Source of the DNA: Euptelea pleiosperma
Lineage: Eukaryota > Streptophyta > Magnoliopsida > Ranunculales > Eupteleaceae
Assembly (NCBI GenBank): GCA_035048495.1
Contig: CM068543.1
Coordinates: 21,317,751-21,381,750, forward strand
DNA length: 64,000 nt
Direction of reading: 5' to 3'
A program made the translations under genes and the position numbers. Shown in pieces: positions 53,440 to 64,000 of the stretch (the stretch's first letter is position 1; every line of letters starts with the position of its first letter). The notes beneath the pieces are model-generated. The model had not been told where the DNA came from and did not search any database. It saw nothing but the letters and a program-made list of their open reading frames with translations.

Positions 53440-53960
53440 GCTCAGGCTCCAGTTACCGCCCTAAAATGATAGACTCCGGTTACAGGACACAATATGAGAC
53501 ACGTGGCACACTCTAAGAGGACTCTGACCGTATGGATGTTTGGCCAATCCCTAAGTGGACCTACAAATAAAAAATAATCCTGATTAGTAATTTATAGGCG
53601 TTGTTTGTTTTTGTTTTATTTTTTTTTTTTGAAAGTTACGCCTGTTTTTAAAGAGATCAGTAACTTGGTGAACCAGGTCTTTGGTATCATCACCTGCAAA
53701 CTTTACCAACTGAGCCAGCTGGTACATTTTAATTTATGGGTGTTGGATTGGACTTATTTTCATTTGTTGATCTCAATTGTGGGAATTTGAGCAGTATTTG
53801 AGGTACAAAGATCCAACGTCTAGAAATCACTAATCAGGCTGATTTTTGGTTTGTAGGTCCACCTAGGGATTGACAATACATCTATACGGCCAGAGTCTTC
53901 TAAGAGTATGCCACGTGGCTCAGATTGTGTCCTGTAATCGGAGCCTGTCATTTTAGGGAT
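53440..53960. mobile_element. Foldback MITE interrupted by a SINE
   Basis: Left end GCCCTAAAATGATAGACTCC and ACAGGACACAATATGAGACA; right end GCTCAGATTGTGTCCTGTAA and GAGCCTGTCATTTTAGGG. Internal arms are GACCGTATGGATGTTTGGCC and its partner. It is closely related to the element at 5905-6300. A 127-bp SINE sits at 53604. Confidence 0.78.
53604..53730 (-). mobile_element. tRNA-derived SINE with 15-bp target duplication
   Basis: Minus-strand reading: ACCAGCTGGCTCAGTTGGTA (A box), GATGATACCAAAGACC, TACTGATCTCTTTAAAAAC and an A-rich tail. The flanks are AATTTATAGGCGTTG (53589-53603) and AATTTATGGGTGTTG (53731-53745), 13 of 15 identical. This is the size expected for SINE integration by LINE machinery. 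Confidence 0.85.
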
Positions 53961-55034
53961 AAAAAATAAGGAAAATTTATATATAATATATATGTTTGGA
54001 CCATAATACCCCTATTTTTACTTTCTGCTTACCTCCCAGGGCTGTTTGGACGTGAGTACACACTATCGATAACAGGGATAATAGGCAGGGACAGTAGGGA
54101 AAGTGTTTGTCTCCCTCCATTAAGTAGGAAAACTCATGTCTTCCTTCATTAACGGCTTTTTCTTTTCCTTTGTAACCAGAATCTCTCAAGTAAAAGTGAT
54201 AACAAGTGCCGAAAGGAGCTAATTTCAGTGCAGAATGACGTCCAAACGGGCCCATTATGTTTCGACGTCCGGTGTTGCCGATCATGTTTAGATGGTGTTG
54301 GGAGGGAGGAGTGGGACATGCGCTTCTTGCGAAAGTACCCACATATTCTGAGTTTTTTCTCTTATTTTTTCTGCTTTTTTAAAGATGATGGTCGCTGGGC
54401 GTCAGCGCGCTCCGACCCTGGAAACTCAGTAGGCTAGCTGCTAACAGAGACTAGGAACAACAATGCTGCTTCCACACTCACACTACATTATATTCTGATT
54501 TTGAATTGGAGAATGATGGGCCATCATCTAGCTTTTAGTGTAGAAAACTTTGCGATTTATGACATTTATGAAGTGACGTCTATTTTTACGTGTGAATGTA
54601 CGGATGATAGCATGTTCAAGGGGTGATCAGTTTTAGTCTAGTGGACAATATCTACCAGGCATTTGTCCATCTCGAGCTAAGGTGGGGTCCATCTCGTACA
54701 CCAATTGCTAGGCTAGAGGACACATGCTGTTTTGATCATAATTAGCAAATCGTGAAGTAGCAAAAGTTTGCCCACTCAAAAATGCCAGTTTAAACGCTTT
54801 CGGTTGAAAAAAGCAGAGTCAAAAAGACAAAAACGTCAAAAGATCAATAAGTGAGGACTTTGGGTTTAATATCTTTTTAATTTAAAGTATCCATTTAAAA
54901 AAAAAAAAATATATATATATATATATATATGCATATAATTATAATATAGCATTATAATTATAATACTACCATTGCTTTCCTTAAGTTCAGTAATGTAAGT
55001 AAAGCTCATAGTCTCCAAAATATATATTCATTTA
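53961..55034. other. Stretch without a recognised gene
   Basis: A 121-codon minus-strand frame (53977-54342) has no recognisable domain. An AT microsatellite lies at 54909-54930. Confidence 0.3.
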
Positions 55035-55787
55035 GGGTGGTGTTATTTGTACACACCTTTTTTTGAGTGACACCCACATCTTATCTGCACATACCTAAAG
55101 TTGTGAGGAAAAAAAAAAAAAACCAAACGAAGAGGAACTCACCACCACCGTCCTCTTCTTCTTCACCACCACTACACCACCACCACCACCACTCCCTCCC
55201 TCTCTCTCTTATCTGGTGGTGGGCGGCAGGCCTCCTCCTCTTCTTCTCCAGGCAGCTTCATCTTCCTCTTGTACTTCTTCTCCGGACGGCTTCCTCTTCC
55301 TCCTCCTATTCTGTGTGTATGTGTGTGTGTCTCTCCCTTCCTCCCTCCATCTCCCTCTCCCTATCTCTCTCTCCGTAAAAAAAATAAAAATTTCGCTTCA
55401 TATCAGTAACGCATGGTGGACATGGCTTTGGCCATATCGGTAGCCTGCTGTTGCTATGACTTTGGCCATGTCAGCAGCGGGCTACCGATATGGCCAAAGC
55501 CATGTCCATCCTGCGTTACCGATACGAAGCGAATTTTTTCTTACGGAGAGGGGGAGAAAGAGATCTCTCTCTCTCTCTCTCTCTCTCGGAGAAGAAGAGG
55601 AGGCCCCTTAGAGAAGAAGAGGAAGGGGTGGCCGCCGGGAGAAGAGGAGGAGGAGGTCCTCTTTTTCTTCTTTCTCGTAGGTGGAGATTTTTTGTTTTTG
55701 TTTTTGTGTTTTTTTTTTTGTAACTTATTTGCACACACCAAGAGGTGGGTGTCAATCAAAAAAAGGTGTGTGCAAATAACGCCACCC
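55035..55787. mobile_element. hAT-like non-autonomous element with a large internal hairpin
   Basis: A 753-bp element with ~45-bp terminal inverted repeats (GGGTGGTGTTATTTGTACAC against GGGTGGCGTTATTTGCACAC) and a perfect 8-bp duplication TTCATTTA at 55027-55034 and 55788-55795. Inside are CCACCACC/CTTCTT-rich tracts and an ~80-bp inverted repeat (GGACATGGCTTTGGCCATAT at 55420 against ATATGGCCAAAGCCATGTCC). No transposase is present. The 8-bp duplication fits hAT; Mutator would give 9. A related right end is at 61684-61748. Confidence 0.82.
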
Positions 55788-55795
55788 TTCATTTA

Positions 55796-56999
55796 TCACG
55801 GTCTCCAAATGCATAAGAATATTTATTTTTTTCTACAAATATTTTTATAAACATAGAATAGGTGACGTATATTATATATATAAAAAAAAATATTCTTTAA
55901 ATTATAAAAGACGAGTGAGTTTTATTCATGAGATTTTTTTGAAAATTTTAAAATTACAGGGTAGTTTCAAAAAATTGTTGAATACTTCGTGTGTGCTTTT
56001 TTTCTTTTTTTGTGATGTTTTGATACAAACTGTTGGGCCTATTCTTGATTTTAAAGGCCCAATTGTTTGCCATGATGGATCTGGGCCTGGTCTGTAAAAG
56101 GGCCCATGATGAAATTGTTGGACTCCTTAGTTAGTCCATCATACCTTGCATGCGTGCCACATGAACTGTTGAGGGTACAAAATGAAGTCTTTTGTGCTAT
56201 AGGTTGTATATGATATCTGGTAGGTCTGCCTAACCCTAGCTTTTACCACTACAAAAAAAAAGAAAAAAATGAAGTCTTGTCGTGAAGCACTTACTTTAAA
56301 TTTGCTACCCATTTTCAACACATTCTCAAAGACAGCTGGGATTGTAAATAGCAGTAGCTCTCATACTCTAGCGTCTTGAGATGACCGAGATAAATGATAA
56401 CTCAGAGCATGGCAAAGTTTTGAGGCCAGTGGACTACTTTTAGGACGTGTTTGGCAATGAACTTTAAGTTGCACGGCACTACGGGTTCTACGTGGATCAC
56501 GTACCCCATCTGTGTCGAGCACCAACCAGTACTAGTTGACTCCCAAATAAACTAGAGTTATGTTTTCCGGGGGTTATACGTACCAGATTATGATTTCGAC
56601 GCCTCAACGGGTTATTTTTAGAAAAGCCATTTGTTTTAAAATAAATATTTTTTGAAAAATGGCGATCCAAACACCCCCTAAACCTATTTGACTGCGCACT
56701 TCCATCTTTGACATGAATGGGTGAGGCTAGTAGAAATGAGATTAGGGAAAGTTGAAAGAGGGAAGCAAGAAGACCGTTTCTTATACAGTTCCGCATAAGA
56801 AATGATTGTTGTGACTATCATTTATTTTTTGTGCTAAAATGGACAAAGTTCTTCCATCGTTTATGGTCTATTGATTAGACAAAATGACCAACTTTGCCCG
56901 TTGAAAAATTAACAGCAGCTTAAAACCGTCGCTTTTGGTGCCTCAGTTGATTTGTATTGGGTTTTGGTGCCTCAGATGATCTCCAAAGCCAACTCCGTA
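55796..56999. other. Stretch without a recognised gene
   Basis: AT-rich to neutral DNA; short frames only. No domain, RNA gene or clear repeat was found. Confidence 0.3.
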
Positions 57000-57330
57000 T
57001 CCGTGTTAGAGTTTAGTAAGGTGCACGAGATGCACCGTATCTTTACCAAGATTGATAAGTATCAATTAAGATTAGATTTGATTTGATTAAGATTAGATAA
57101 AATTTTGATTATGATTATAATTTCTTTCCTTTGTTAGACTCTTGTATTGCTCTATATAAGAGCATTGAGTATGCCAATGTAATCACTCAAGTTTTTCAAT
57201 ACTATCAAAATTTCTACAATCCGAACCTCGGCCTTTTCTCTGTTAAAAGCTTGCCAGACCTCTTCTTCACTCCAAATGTGCATCCTTTGGGTTGTTATAA
57301 GGTACTCATCCATGTTAGTTTGTTGGAGGT
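57000..57330 (+). repeat. Possible LTR remnant
   Basis: TTGATTAAGATTAGATAAAA followed by CTCTATATAAGAGC (TATA-like at 57154) and text like the R region of plant LTRs. No paired LTR is visible, so this is tentative. Confidence 0.3.
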
Positions 57331-58887
57331 GGAAGATGACAGTCCATAATGGATTTTAAACCTTCTTATATTAGGCTTCACTACTTAATTTGTTTTGTGA
57401 GATTTAGTTATCATGTCCCAAGACCATTAACTTAAGCCCATATCAATTAAAACTCCAAAATAAACCCCACCCATTAGGTCCAACCTAGTATATTTAGCCC
57501 ATTAATTAGCCTAGCTAGCCCAACCTTACCCACAACAAAATCCCAACATCAAATAATCCCTAGTGTCTCTAGTATTAGCCCAAATCAAACTACTAGTTCA
57601 CAAACACATTGACTGACCCGTTTGACATTTGACCAACCTATTTGACCATTGATCCAACCCGTTTGATTCAATCCAAATTGAATCAACCCGTTTATTTAAC
57701 TCTGAAGTGGGTGCATATGGGTGCATATATTTATGGCACTAATATACGACAATGTATATTCTAAAATATTTTGTTTCAAAGATGGAGTTAATGATATAGA
57801 ATATGGTAAAGTACTTGAAAATATTTCTAATCAATTGGACCGTACTTTTACAATGTTCGAGCATAAATTAGATTTTCTCACTAACAGTTATGGAGTTGAT
57901 AGAGACCATGGTTTTATGTTCAACACAACATGAGATAATGATCATTTAATTTCAGTGTAGAAATGGAGTCTTACCTCAAGATCAATGTGCCAATTAAATG
58001 TTCAGAAGGAACGACCTTTTTGAATCGACCATTATATGGAAAAGCAAGGGTTGATTTTCGTCTTTGACAAGTTCAATCAGCTTATTTTCATGAGCATAGA
58101 AGACAACATTCTCCTTATCAGAAACGTGATACAGACAATGGCGGAGCCAGGAAGGGGCCAATACATAGATAAATTTTATGAGTTGTCAATACATACAGAA
58201 TTTTAGGGAGATAAAGAAATACTTGCAGCTTTGTACAAGTCAGGTTTGAAGCCTAAAATCTTGAGTTGGCTTTCTTCCACTTGGGTGTATATAGTGAAAG
58301 ATGCCTTCCACATTGCCCTATATAGGTTGAAGAAGATTTATAAAGGTTGGTTTTTAAGAAGCATGTGAATGATTATGGACCATCTAATGAGAAAGCTCCT
58401 TAGAAGCTTGCCCCTACTATTGATCAATGTAAGATAGAGAAAGGACCCAAAAAACAAAAAAAAAATAGATGAATGATTATGATTCAAATGTAGATTCCAA
58501 GGTCATTTATTTTCCATTGCCCAAATAACAAATTACTCTCAGAAAGGTTGTTAGAAGAACAAACAATGCATGAAGATAAAGGAGACTAAAGATTTCTATG
58601 TTGAAAAGGGTAAAAAATGTACTTAAACCAATGTTAGAATGGCCACGAAAGCACAATGAGAAGAAAAGAGAAATTGGAAATGACACATCTTTCAAACCAC
58701 AATGAAGTAAAATGATAAATTAAGTATTGTAGTCTTTGATACTAGTAGGGAAGGAAACATCGTATCGAAGGCGATGGTCGATTAACTCATGCTGACAACC
58801 AAGCCAAACCTGCAATCTTATGAAGTTGCTTAGGTGATTAATGATATAAAGATCAAGATCAATCAGATAATATTCTAATGAAATGTG
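57331..58887. other. Degenerate stretch, probably retroelement debris
   Basis: No intact frame. A single hAT-like end CAATGGCGGAGCCAGGA occurs at 58137. The position before a gypsy fragment suggests decayed gag sequence, but no domain can be read. Confidence 0.3.
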
Positions 58888-59040
58888 GTGTGATGTTCTC
58901 CTAAAGAAAGCATCATATATGTTATATTAGGAATACCCCAGATCTATGATCGAGATATGAGTCATAATGGATGAGCAAATTAATACCTATTCCTTCAAGC
59001 ATGAAGGGAAAATATTACTTAATTTGAATCCCCCGAAACC
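58888..59040 (+). pseudogene. Ty3/gypsy pol fragment (protease-RT linker)
   Basis: WCDV, then ILGIPQIYDRDMSHNG, a stop, a frameshift and NTYSFKHEGKILLNLNPPKP. This matches the WCDV.PM...LLGRPW..DR...H.G..NTYSF..(G)K linker between protease and RT in plant Ty3/gypsy elements of the chromovirus/Athila type. It is dead and unrelated to the Tat element at 27-45 kb. Confidence 0.7.
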
Positions 59041-60616
59041 TAAAGATGCTCATACCACCGGCAAGTTTCATAATACACTGCAAGAAATCATCATCTCGGA
59101 AGTTTGTGATAAAAGCACATTCTAAGAAAGCGGACAAAGGTCCAAATCATCGCACAATTTCTCCCCAAGGATAAGAAAATTTTAGAGAAAAGCTCGTCAA
59201 AGTGATGGATTTCAATATAACCAAGATGTATGTGAAAAGTTTCAATGTTCACGTCATAATCGAGTTCTTTCAAGCAAGGGGGAACTGACACAACAAGAAC
59301 TCTTGCTATCCGAGATCTAACTTACATTTTTTAAAAACCACCCCCATGTGACAAAAGGTTTTCTAAAGCAACCATCACCATGTGGGAAAATGGTTTTCTG
59401 ACATGTTGCTCAAACCTGATCTTCACTGTTCAACCAGGGTTTTCTTTCTTTGTCATGCATGGGAATTTTCAGTCATACACTGGCCAACAATTTTGGACAC
59501 AAAAGCTTCCAACACCAATAAAGATGTGCCAATTGTATATAAGAAACCCGGAGACCTTGTTAACCGGTTCTCCCTTGTTTTCCATGTGACTCTAGTTTCA
59601 AGTTTCACAATCTTATTGGTGGTGAAAGCTTTAAATGTCCAAGCACAGGTGACCTTATAACAACCCTGAAAGTGAAAAACTTATACCCCTTTTATGGATC
59701 AACTTCCCATTTTTACTACCAAATAATAATAATCATAATAACAACATCGTAAGGGTATTTTTGGCATTAGATAAAAAGCAAGGGGCTCTTTGTAAATAGA
59801 AAAACGAAAAAAGAAAAAGTGGTCGGGGTGGGATGGGTTAAGGCGCTACTGCTTTGGCTGTATTGAAAGCAGTTTGGTGTTAGTGACCATTGAAAAGAGG
59901 TAAAAAGCGATTTTTGATGTTGCTTGTAGGCAAAAAGCTCAACCACACTTATCTGCAGTTGTGGTTGCCGGTTCGTTCCCGGGTCAATTTCTCTGTCACT
60001 TCCAAGTATTGGGTCTTTCGGTAGGCTTGAAAGAAAAGGTTCTACATTGACCAAAATGCTTCTATTTATTTAATTTAAATATTGTTGTAGTGTTTTTAGA
60101 AGAAAAAAGGCTCAGGCTCCAAGGACTCATGTTTTCTGATTCATCTTTTCACTCGCGTCCTAGGCCATAGATTTCACGAATCCAAGGTGGTTTTGCTTTG
60201 GCAAAAAGTGAAAAAAGTGAATGCTAGCCTAGTACTATCAACCACCGTTGGATTCTCGGAATTCAAGCATGTCCTCTTGACGAGTTTTGAGTCTTTTCTC
60301 TTTTCTTCTCTTTTTTTTTAGCTTTTTTCCTTGAAATAAGTTGTCTCTGAATTGCATGTCCAAACGTCATTTTGGCTAAAACTGGTTAAATTACCAGCAT
60401 TCAAACAAGCCTTAATTCAATAAAAACGGTAGGCTGTCTCTTGGGTGGGCCATAACCCACTTAAGAGCACAAATCAAATGTGAGCAGATTAGTTTAAATA
60501 ATTTTCTCCTTCTTCTAGAGTTGGAAATCGTCTGTTAATTAGCTTTCTCTGACTGTCCAAAAATAGGCTACTTATCATCAAATGGCTAGATCATCTAGAC
60601 GGAATAGAACATAATT
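59041..60616. other. Stretch without a recognised gene
   Basis: Short frames only, including a 92-codon one at 59382. Possibly further retroelement debris up to about 59660. Confidence 0.3.
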
Positions 60617-60845
60617 TAAAAAAGGGTATTTTAGTAACAACCCCTTGAAATTTGAAAGTAATTTGCAATACCCCCTTATACTTTTAAACATTAGGATTAT
60701 TCCCCTTGACTAAGTTTAAGCATCATTTGACTACCGTTAAAATGTGATATGCATCATGCGCCTGTTAATACACTTATGAAAGGACCATAATATTGCAAGT
60801 ACAATGCTAACAACGTGTGATTCATATCCGTTTTAACTTAAGTCA
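60617..60845. mobile_element. 'TTAGTAACACCCC' palindromic MITE, left arm
   Basis: GGGTATTTTAGTAACAACCC, TTTGAAAGTAATTTGCAATA, ACATTAGGATTATTCCCC and CTTGACTAAGTTTAAGC. The last is the empty equivalent of the TTA insertion site at 4767/5693. The right arm is cut off by the following SINE. Confidence 0.65.
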
Positions 60846-60847
60846 AT

Positions 60848-61031
60848 CAACCTCGAGGGGTTGGTGTGATGGCCAGGACCACGTCTCAGGAAGCGGAGGT
60901 CCTGAGCTCGAATCCCACCCTTGGGGCCCACCCCTAGGGATTTATCCCAGTAATTAAATGGGGCATGTGGGATGGGGGGACTGCACGTGCCCCAAGGGAC
61001 TAGTCGGGTGCTCTAAGAGTTAAAAAAAAAA
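60848..61031 (+). mobile_element. tRNA-derived SINE with poly-A
   Basis: GGGGTTGGTGTGATGGCCAG (A-box region), GGTCCTGAGCTCGAATCCC (B-box region), a tRNA-unrelated body and a terminal A10 (61022-61031). No clear flanking duplication is seen. Confidence 0.65.
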
Positions 61032-61211
61032 GTATTTTTTTTGGAAGAATCAGCAAAATAAGAAAGTTTCAGTCTAAAGGGTAGTTTTGAAAAATTCGTT
61101 TGGAGGGGTGAATCATAAAATTATAGCAACTCAAGGAACATTTTAGAAAGGAAAAAGATGAAGTTTGAAATGAGTTTGATGAAACGAGGGGTAAAATTTA
61201 AAAAAAAAAAC

Positions 61212-61363
61212 GGCGCGCAAGAAGAAGAAGAAGAAGAAGAAGAAGAAGAAGAAGAAGAAGAAGAAGAAGGAGGAGGAGAAGGAGAAGGAGAAGGAGAAGG
61301 AGAAGAAGAAGAAGAAGAAGAAGACCCCTGACCTCCCCCTCTTCTTCTTCTTCTTCTTCTTCT

Positions 61364-61403
<40 letters not shown>
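61212..61403. repeat. Purine (GAA/GGA) tract followed by pyrimidine (CTT/CT) tract
   Basis: About 108 bp of GAAGAA/GGAGAA, then CCCCTGACCTCCCCC, then CTTCTT and (CT)n. The two halves are inverted relative to each other and could form a hairpin. The frames through it are low-complexity shadows. Confidence 0.92.
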
Positions 61404-61404
<1 letters not shown>

Positions 61405-61683
61405 ATAGGTACACCATGTCTAGTCATGTGCACCTTGGCTTGTCGATACACACGAGATTCTTTTTTAAGGAGAGAGAGAGAGAGAGGTAATGGTGGCGGT
61501 GGTAGTGGTGGTGGCGGTAGAAGAAGAAGAAGACAGTAGTGATGCAGTGGTTGTGACGGCGGTAGTGGAAGAAGAAGAAGGTGATGGTGGAGGTGCGGTT
61601 GTTATGGTGGTGTGGTGGTAGTGAAGAAGAAGACGACGGTGGAGGTGGGTTCCCCTTCTTCGTTCGTTATTTTTTTTTCAACT
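61404..61683. repeat. GGTGGC/GAAGAA low-complexity tract
   Basis: GGTGGTGGCGGTAG, GAAGAAGAAGAAGAC and GATGGTGGAGGTGC runs. This resembles the low-complexity interior of the hAT-like element at 55035 in reverse. Confidence 0.55.
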
Positions 61684-61748
61684 TCGGATGTGTGTAGGTA
61701 AGTTGTGGGTGTCACTACAAAAAAAGGTGTGTACAAATAACGCAACCC
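61684..61748. mobile_element. Right end of a hAT-like element (as at 55035)
   Basis: GTGGGTGTCACTACAAAAAA and GGTGTGTACAAATAACGCAA match the right terminal repeat of the 55035-55787 element. The left end was not found, so the element is truncated or rearranged over 61.2-61.7 kb. Confidence 0.65.
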
Positions 61749-62344
61749 TTGCCTTAATAGTATAGATTTAAAACTAAAATACATTATAATGTAACCGTTA
61801 TATTGAAAACGGAACTATTATTTACATTTAGTTAAAAAGTGAACTCAAAAAATAATAAAACAGCAATATTTTGAATCTTTGATTGTTCTTTGACCCGTTA
61901 TATTGGTAATGTTACCTACCCGTTGTAACGGTCCTTTTTAAAATCCTTTGTACAGCGTGGACCGATCACCTCAAGAAAATAGGTTTGCTGGACTATTCAA
62001 CGGTTCAACTAATTGGTCAGTTCGGGACATCGTCTACGTTCCCTGGTTTTCGAAACCCAAAAATCGGGGACAACTGAGGTCAGTCTAGGTCTAATCATTC
62101 TAGCTTCCTGTTTCGTGATCATGTGGGGCCACTTTTTGAGCCTCTCTTTTTCAAATCTGATCCTAAAACAAGATCAAAGTTGGCTTTTGGAAAAGAACTT
62201 GCAAGATTTAACCCATACTTCCTTTTAGCCTTGAAAGTATATATAACCATTCCAAACCATAGTAGATTATGAACCAATGAGAGCACATAGATGGATTATG
62301 ACAAGATTCTCGATCACATAAAACATCTCTCTGCGTTGTTTTAT
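61749..62344. other. Stretch without a recognised gene
   Basis: Nothing recognised apart from faint AACGG-type text near 61930. Confidence 0.3.
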
Positions 62345-63090
62345 ATACACTAGGGGACGCCACGTGGTAGCACCTTACACATGACACCTTCTTATAGATC
62401 ACCGACCGTATAAATATTTGGCCCATCCCTAGGTCGACCTACGTACCAAAATTCATCGTCACTAGTAATTTGTATCCAGTGGATTAGAGTGATCAGATTA
62501 GAGACTTTTTCATGGTTATTTTAATCGTGGATTTTGACCATTATTTGGAAGAAATGTCACACTAACAGAGACCACTGACCGTATGGATGTTTACCCCGTC
62601 CTTAGGTGCACCGACATGCAAAAAATCAGCATGATTAGTGATTTCTAAGCATTCGATTGGAGTCGTTTTCATGGTTTGATATTTAGTCGAGGAATTTGAG
62701 CATTACTATTTAGCATGCAACCCAAGGTACATTTTGACCAATAACAAAACAACATTACCATGCACGTCCATGGACCTCGTATAATGTGATCATTACTCTT
62801 TTAATAATGGGATAAGAGAACTTTTAATTTTTTTTTTTTTTGGAACATTGAATTTTGACACCAAATAATTGGTGCTACGTAACACAATCTTGGAGACAAC
62901 TGACTATATGGATGTTTGGCCCATCCCTAGGTGGACATGTATACTAAAATTAATCCTAATTAGTAATTTCTATCTGTTGGATTAGTCTTTTTCATGGTTT
63001 ATTTTTAACTATGGATTTTGCATATTTGATCCGACGGTCAGAAATCACTAATCAGGTTGATTTTTGTTGCGCAAGTTAACCTATGGATGG
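62345..63090. mobile_element. Two or three fragmentary foldback MITEs
   Basis: ACCGACCGTATAAATATTTG at 62400, GACCGTATGGATGTTTACCC at 62578 and ACTATATGGATGTTTGGCCC at 62905 are three left arms. Only the last (62865-63070) has a recognisable inverted partner, AAATCACTAATCAGGTTGAT. Confidence 0.6.
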
Positions 63091-63285
63091 ACCTCCATCA
63101 TCAGATGTTTTCTTGTTGAAGGAGTTCACGTGCATCTAATGTATTTTAGTGAGTTGACATATAAGTGATATGATGACAAAAAAGCCCTTAAAAGTAAAAG
63201 TAAAAATAAAAATAAAAATAAAGAACCAAAACAGGGGCACTTTAACAGAAGAAGGACCTTCTTCCATTAATAGGTAAAGGGTCAG

Positions 63286-63640
63286 GATCGGGGGACAACC
63301 ATTTTGGCGGACCCACATAGAAGATGAATCAATGGCTAATTTTTGGTGAGGATGACCTCCTCACCATATAGATCACTCCAGCTAAAACTCAGCCCATTAT
63401 GAAATTTCTAACCCTATCAAATGTGGTTTTCAAGTTACACGAAAAAAAATAGACGTTCCATAATTTCTCAACTTCTAAGCCAGTCAACGAATATCGGAAT
63501 GATTTGAATTTTTGTGACGATGATCTCCTCATCATAGAGATCATCCTCACCAAAAATCAGCCATTGATTCATCTTCTATGTGGGTCCGTCAAATGGTTGT
63601 CTAAAAATAGTTGTCAAAAATGGTTGTCCCCCCGATCCCA
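63286..63640. mobile_element. Foldback element, 'GGACAACCATTTTGGCGG' family, fullest copy
   Basis: GGATCGGGGGACAACCATTT at the left is mirrored by AATGGTTGTCCCCCCGATCC at the right. GACCTCCTCACCATATAGAT and ATGATCTCCTCATCATAGAG are the inner arms. The right arm carries an extra ~30-bp repeat of TAGTTGTC. Confidence 0.78.
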
Positions 63641-64000
63641 ACCCAAAAAATGGAAGGTATATAAATCAACTTGTTTACTTTAACCTTTATTACTTATCAT
63701 TGCCAACCAAAACATAAATATCACATTATTTTTGGTGGTCATCAAAATATAGTTTTAATCTAAAAAAAGTAACGAATATTTTATAAATTAAACGGTCAAG
63801 TTTAACTCATGTTAATTTTTTACAAGAAAAAATTAAATCTCCTAACGTAGCCCAATACGATGGTAAAATATTGGTATATAGAGAGTTACGATCCCCCGGT
63901 CAATGGATACCAACCATTTTTTTGTCATTTCTATTGCCATCTCCTCCCCGTTTCTCTGTATGTCTCTGACACTCGTTTCCCATTTTGACACCTAGGGTGT
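63641..64000. other. Right edge, nothing recognised
   Basis: AT-rich DNA with no gene or clear repeat. Confidence 0.3.

Noticed and set aside
53977..54342. A 121-codon minus-strand frame
   Set aside because: No domain, no conserved motif and no promoter signs; it is probably a chance frame.
55067..55850. Frames of 75-145 codons rich in Ser, His, Leu or Arg
   Set aside because: They come from CCACCACC, CTTCTT and (CT)n tracts inside the hAT-like element.
59767..60054. A 95-codon minus-strand frame
   Set aside because: No domain; partly low-complexity. It is not supported as a gene.
61121..61451. Minus-strand frames with RERERE and SSSSSS runs
   Set aside because: These are translations of simple GAA/CTT/CT repeats.

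Overview
The window is nuclear DNA of a flowering plant with a repeat-rich genome. The signs are GT-AG introns, an R2R3-MYB gene with the family's two conserved intron positions, a single-exon BIG GRAIN 1-like gene, a eukaryotic tRNA-Ile(AAU), Ty3/gypsy and LINE remnants, tRNA-derived SINEs, and very many short inverted-repeat transposons. I cannot name the species. Intact host genes are few: the MYB gene (13538-14424, +), the BIG GRAIN 1-like gene (25543-26499, -) and the tRNA (51912-51985, -). One P450 last exon is a pseudogene (21149-21454, -).

Layout. 0-13 kb is a mosaic of foldback elements: Mutator-like MITEs with 9-bp target duplications, PIF/Harbinger-like elements with TTA duplications, one hAT-like MITE, and a four-unit tandem array at 6.2-10.07 kb. 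The MYB gene follows. 15-25 kb holds more MITEs, a cluster of short 'ACTAGTGGGTGGC' repeats, the P450 remnant and a possible LINE 3' end. The BIG GRAIN 1-like gene lies at 25.5-26.5 kb. From 27428 to 45250 there is one 17.8-kb Tat-type Ty3/gypsy retroelement complex flanked by the 5-bp duplication GTCCC. From 45.3 kb to the end come LINE fragments, MITEs, SINEs, the tRNA, a hAT-like element built around a large hairpin (55035-55787), a degenerate gypsy fragment and simple repeats.

The retroelement complex is the most interesting part. It contains four LTRs of two types in the order A1 - short non-autonomous interior - B1 - full gag-pol interior - A2 - B2. A1 matches A2 and B1 matches B2, while A and B are different subtypes. 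Gag-protease and pol lie in one reading frame separated by a single UAG in the context UAG CAA UUA, the tobamovirus-type leaky-stop context, so pol is probably made by readthrough. Downstream of pol an antisense gene of four exons (38928-41600), with its own TATA box and clean GT-AG introns, encodes a predicted 798-residue protein. All family assignments are by eye; no database search was possible.
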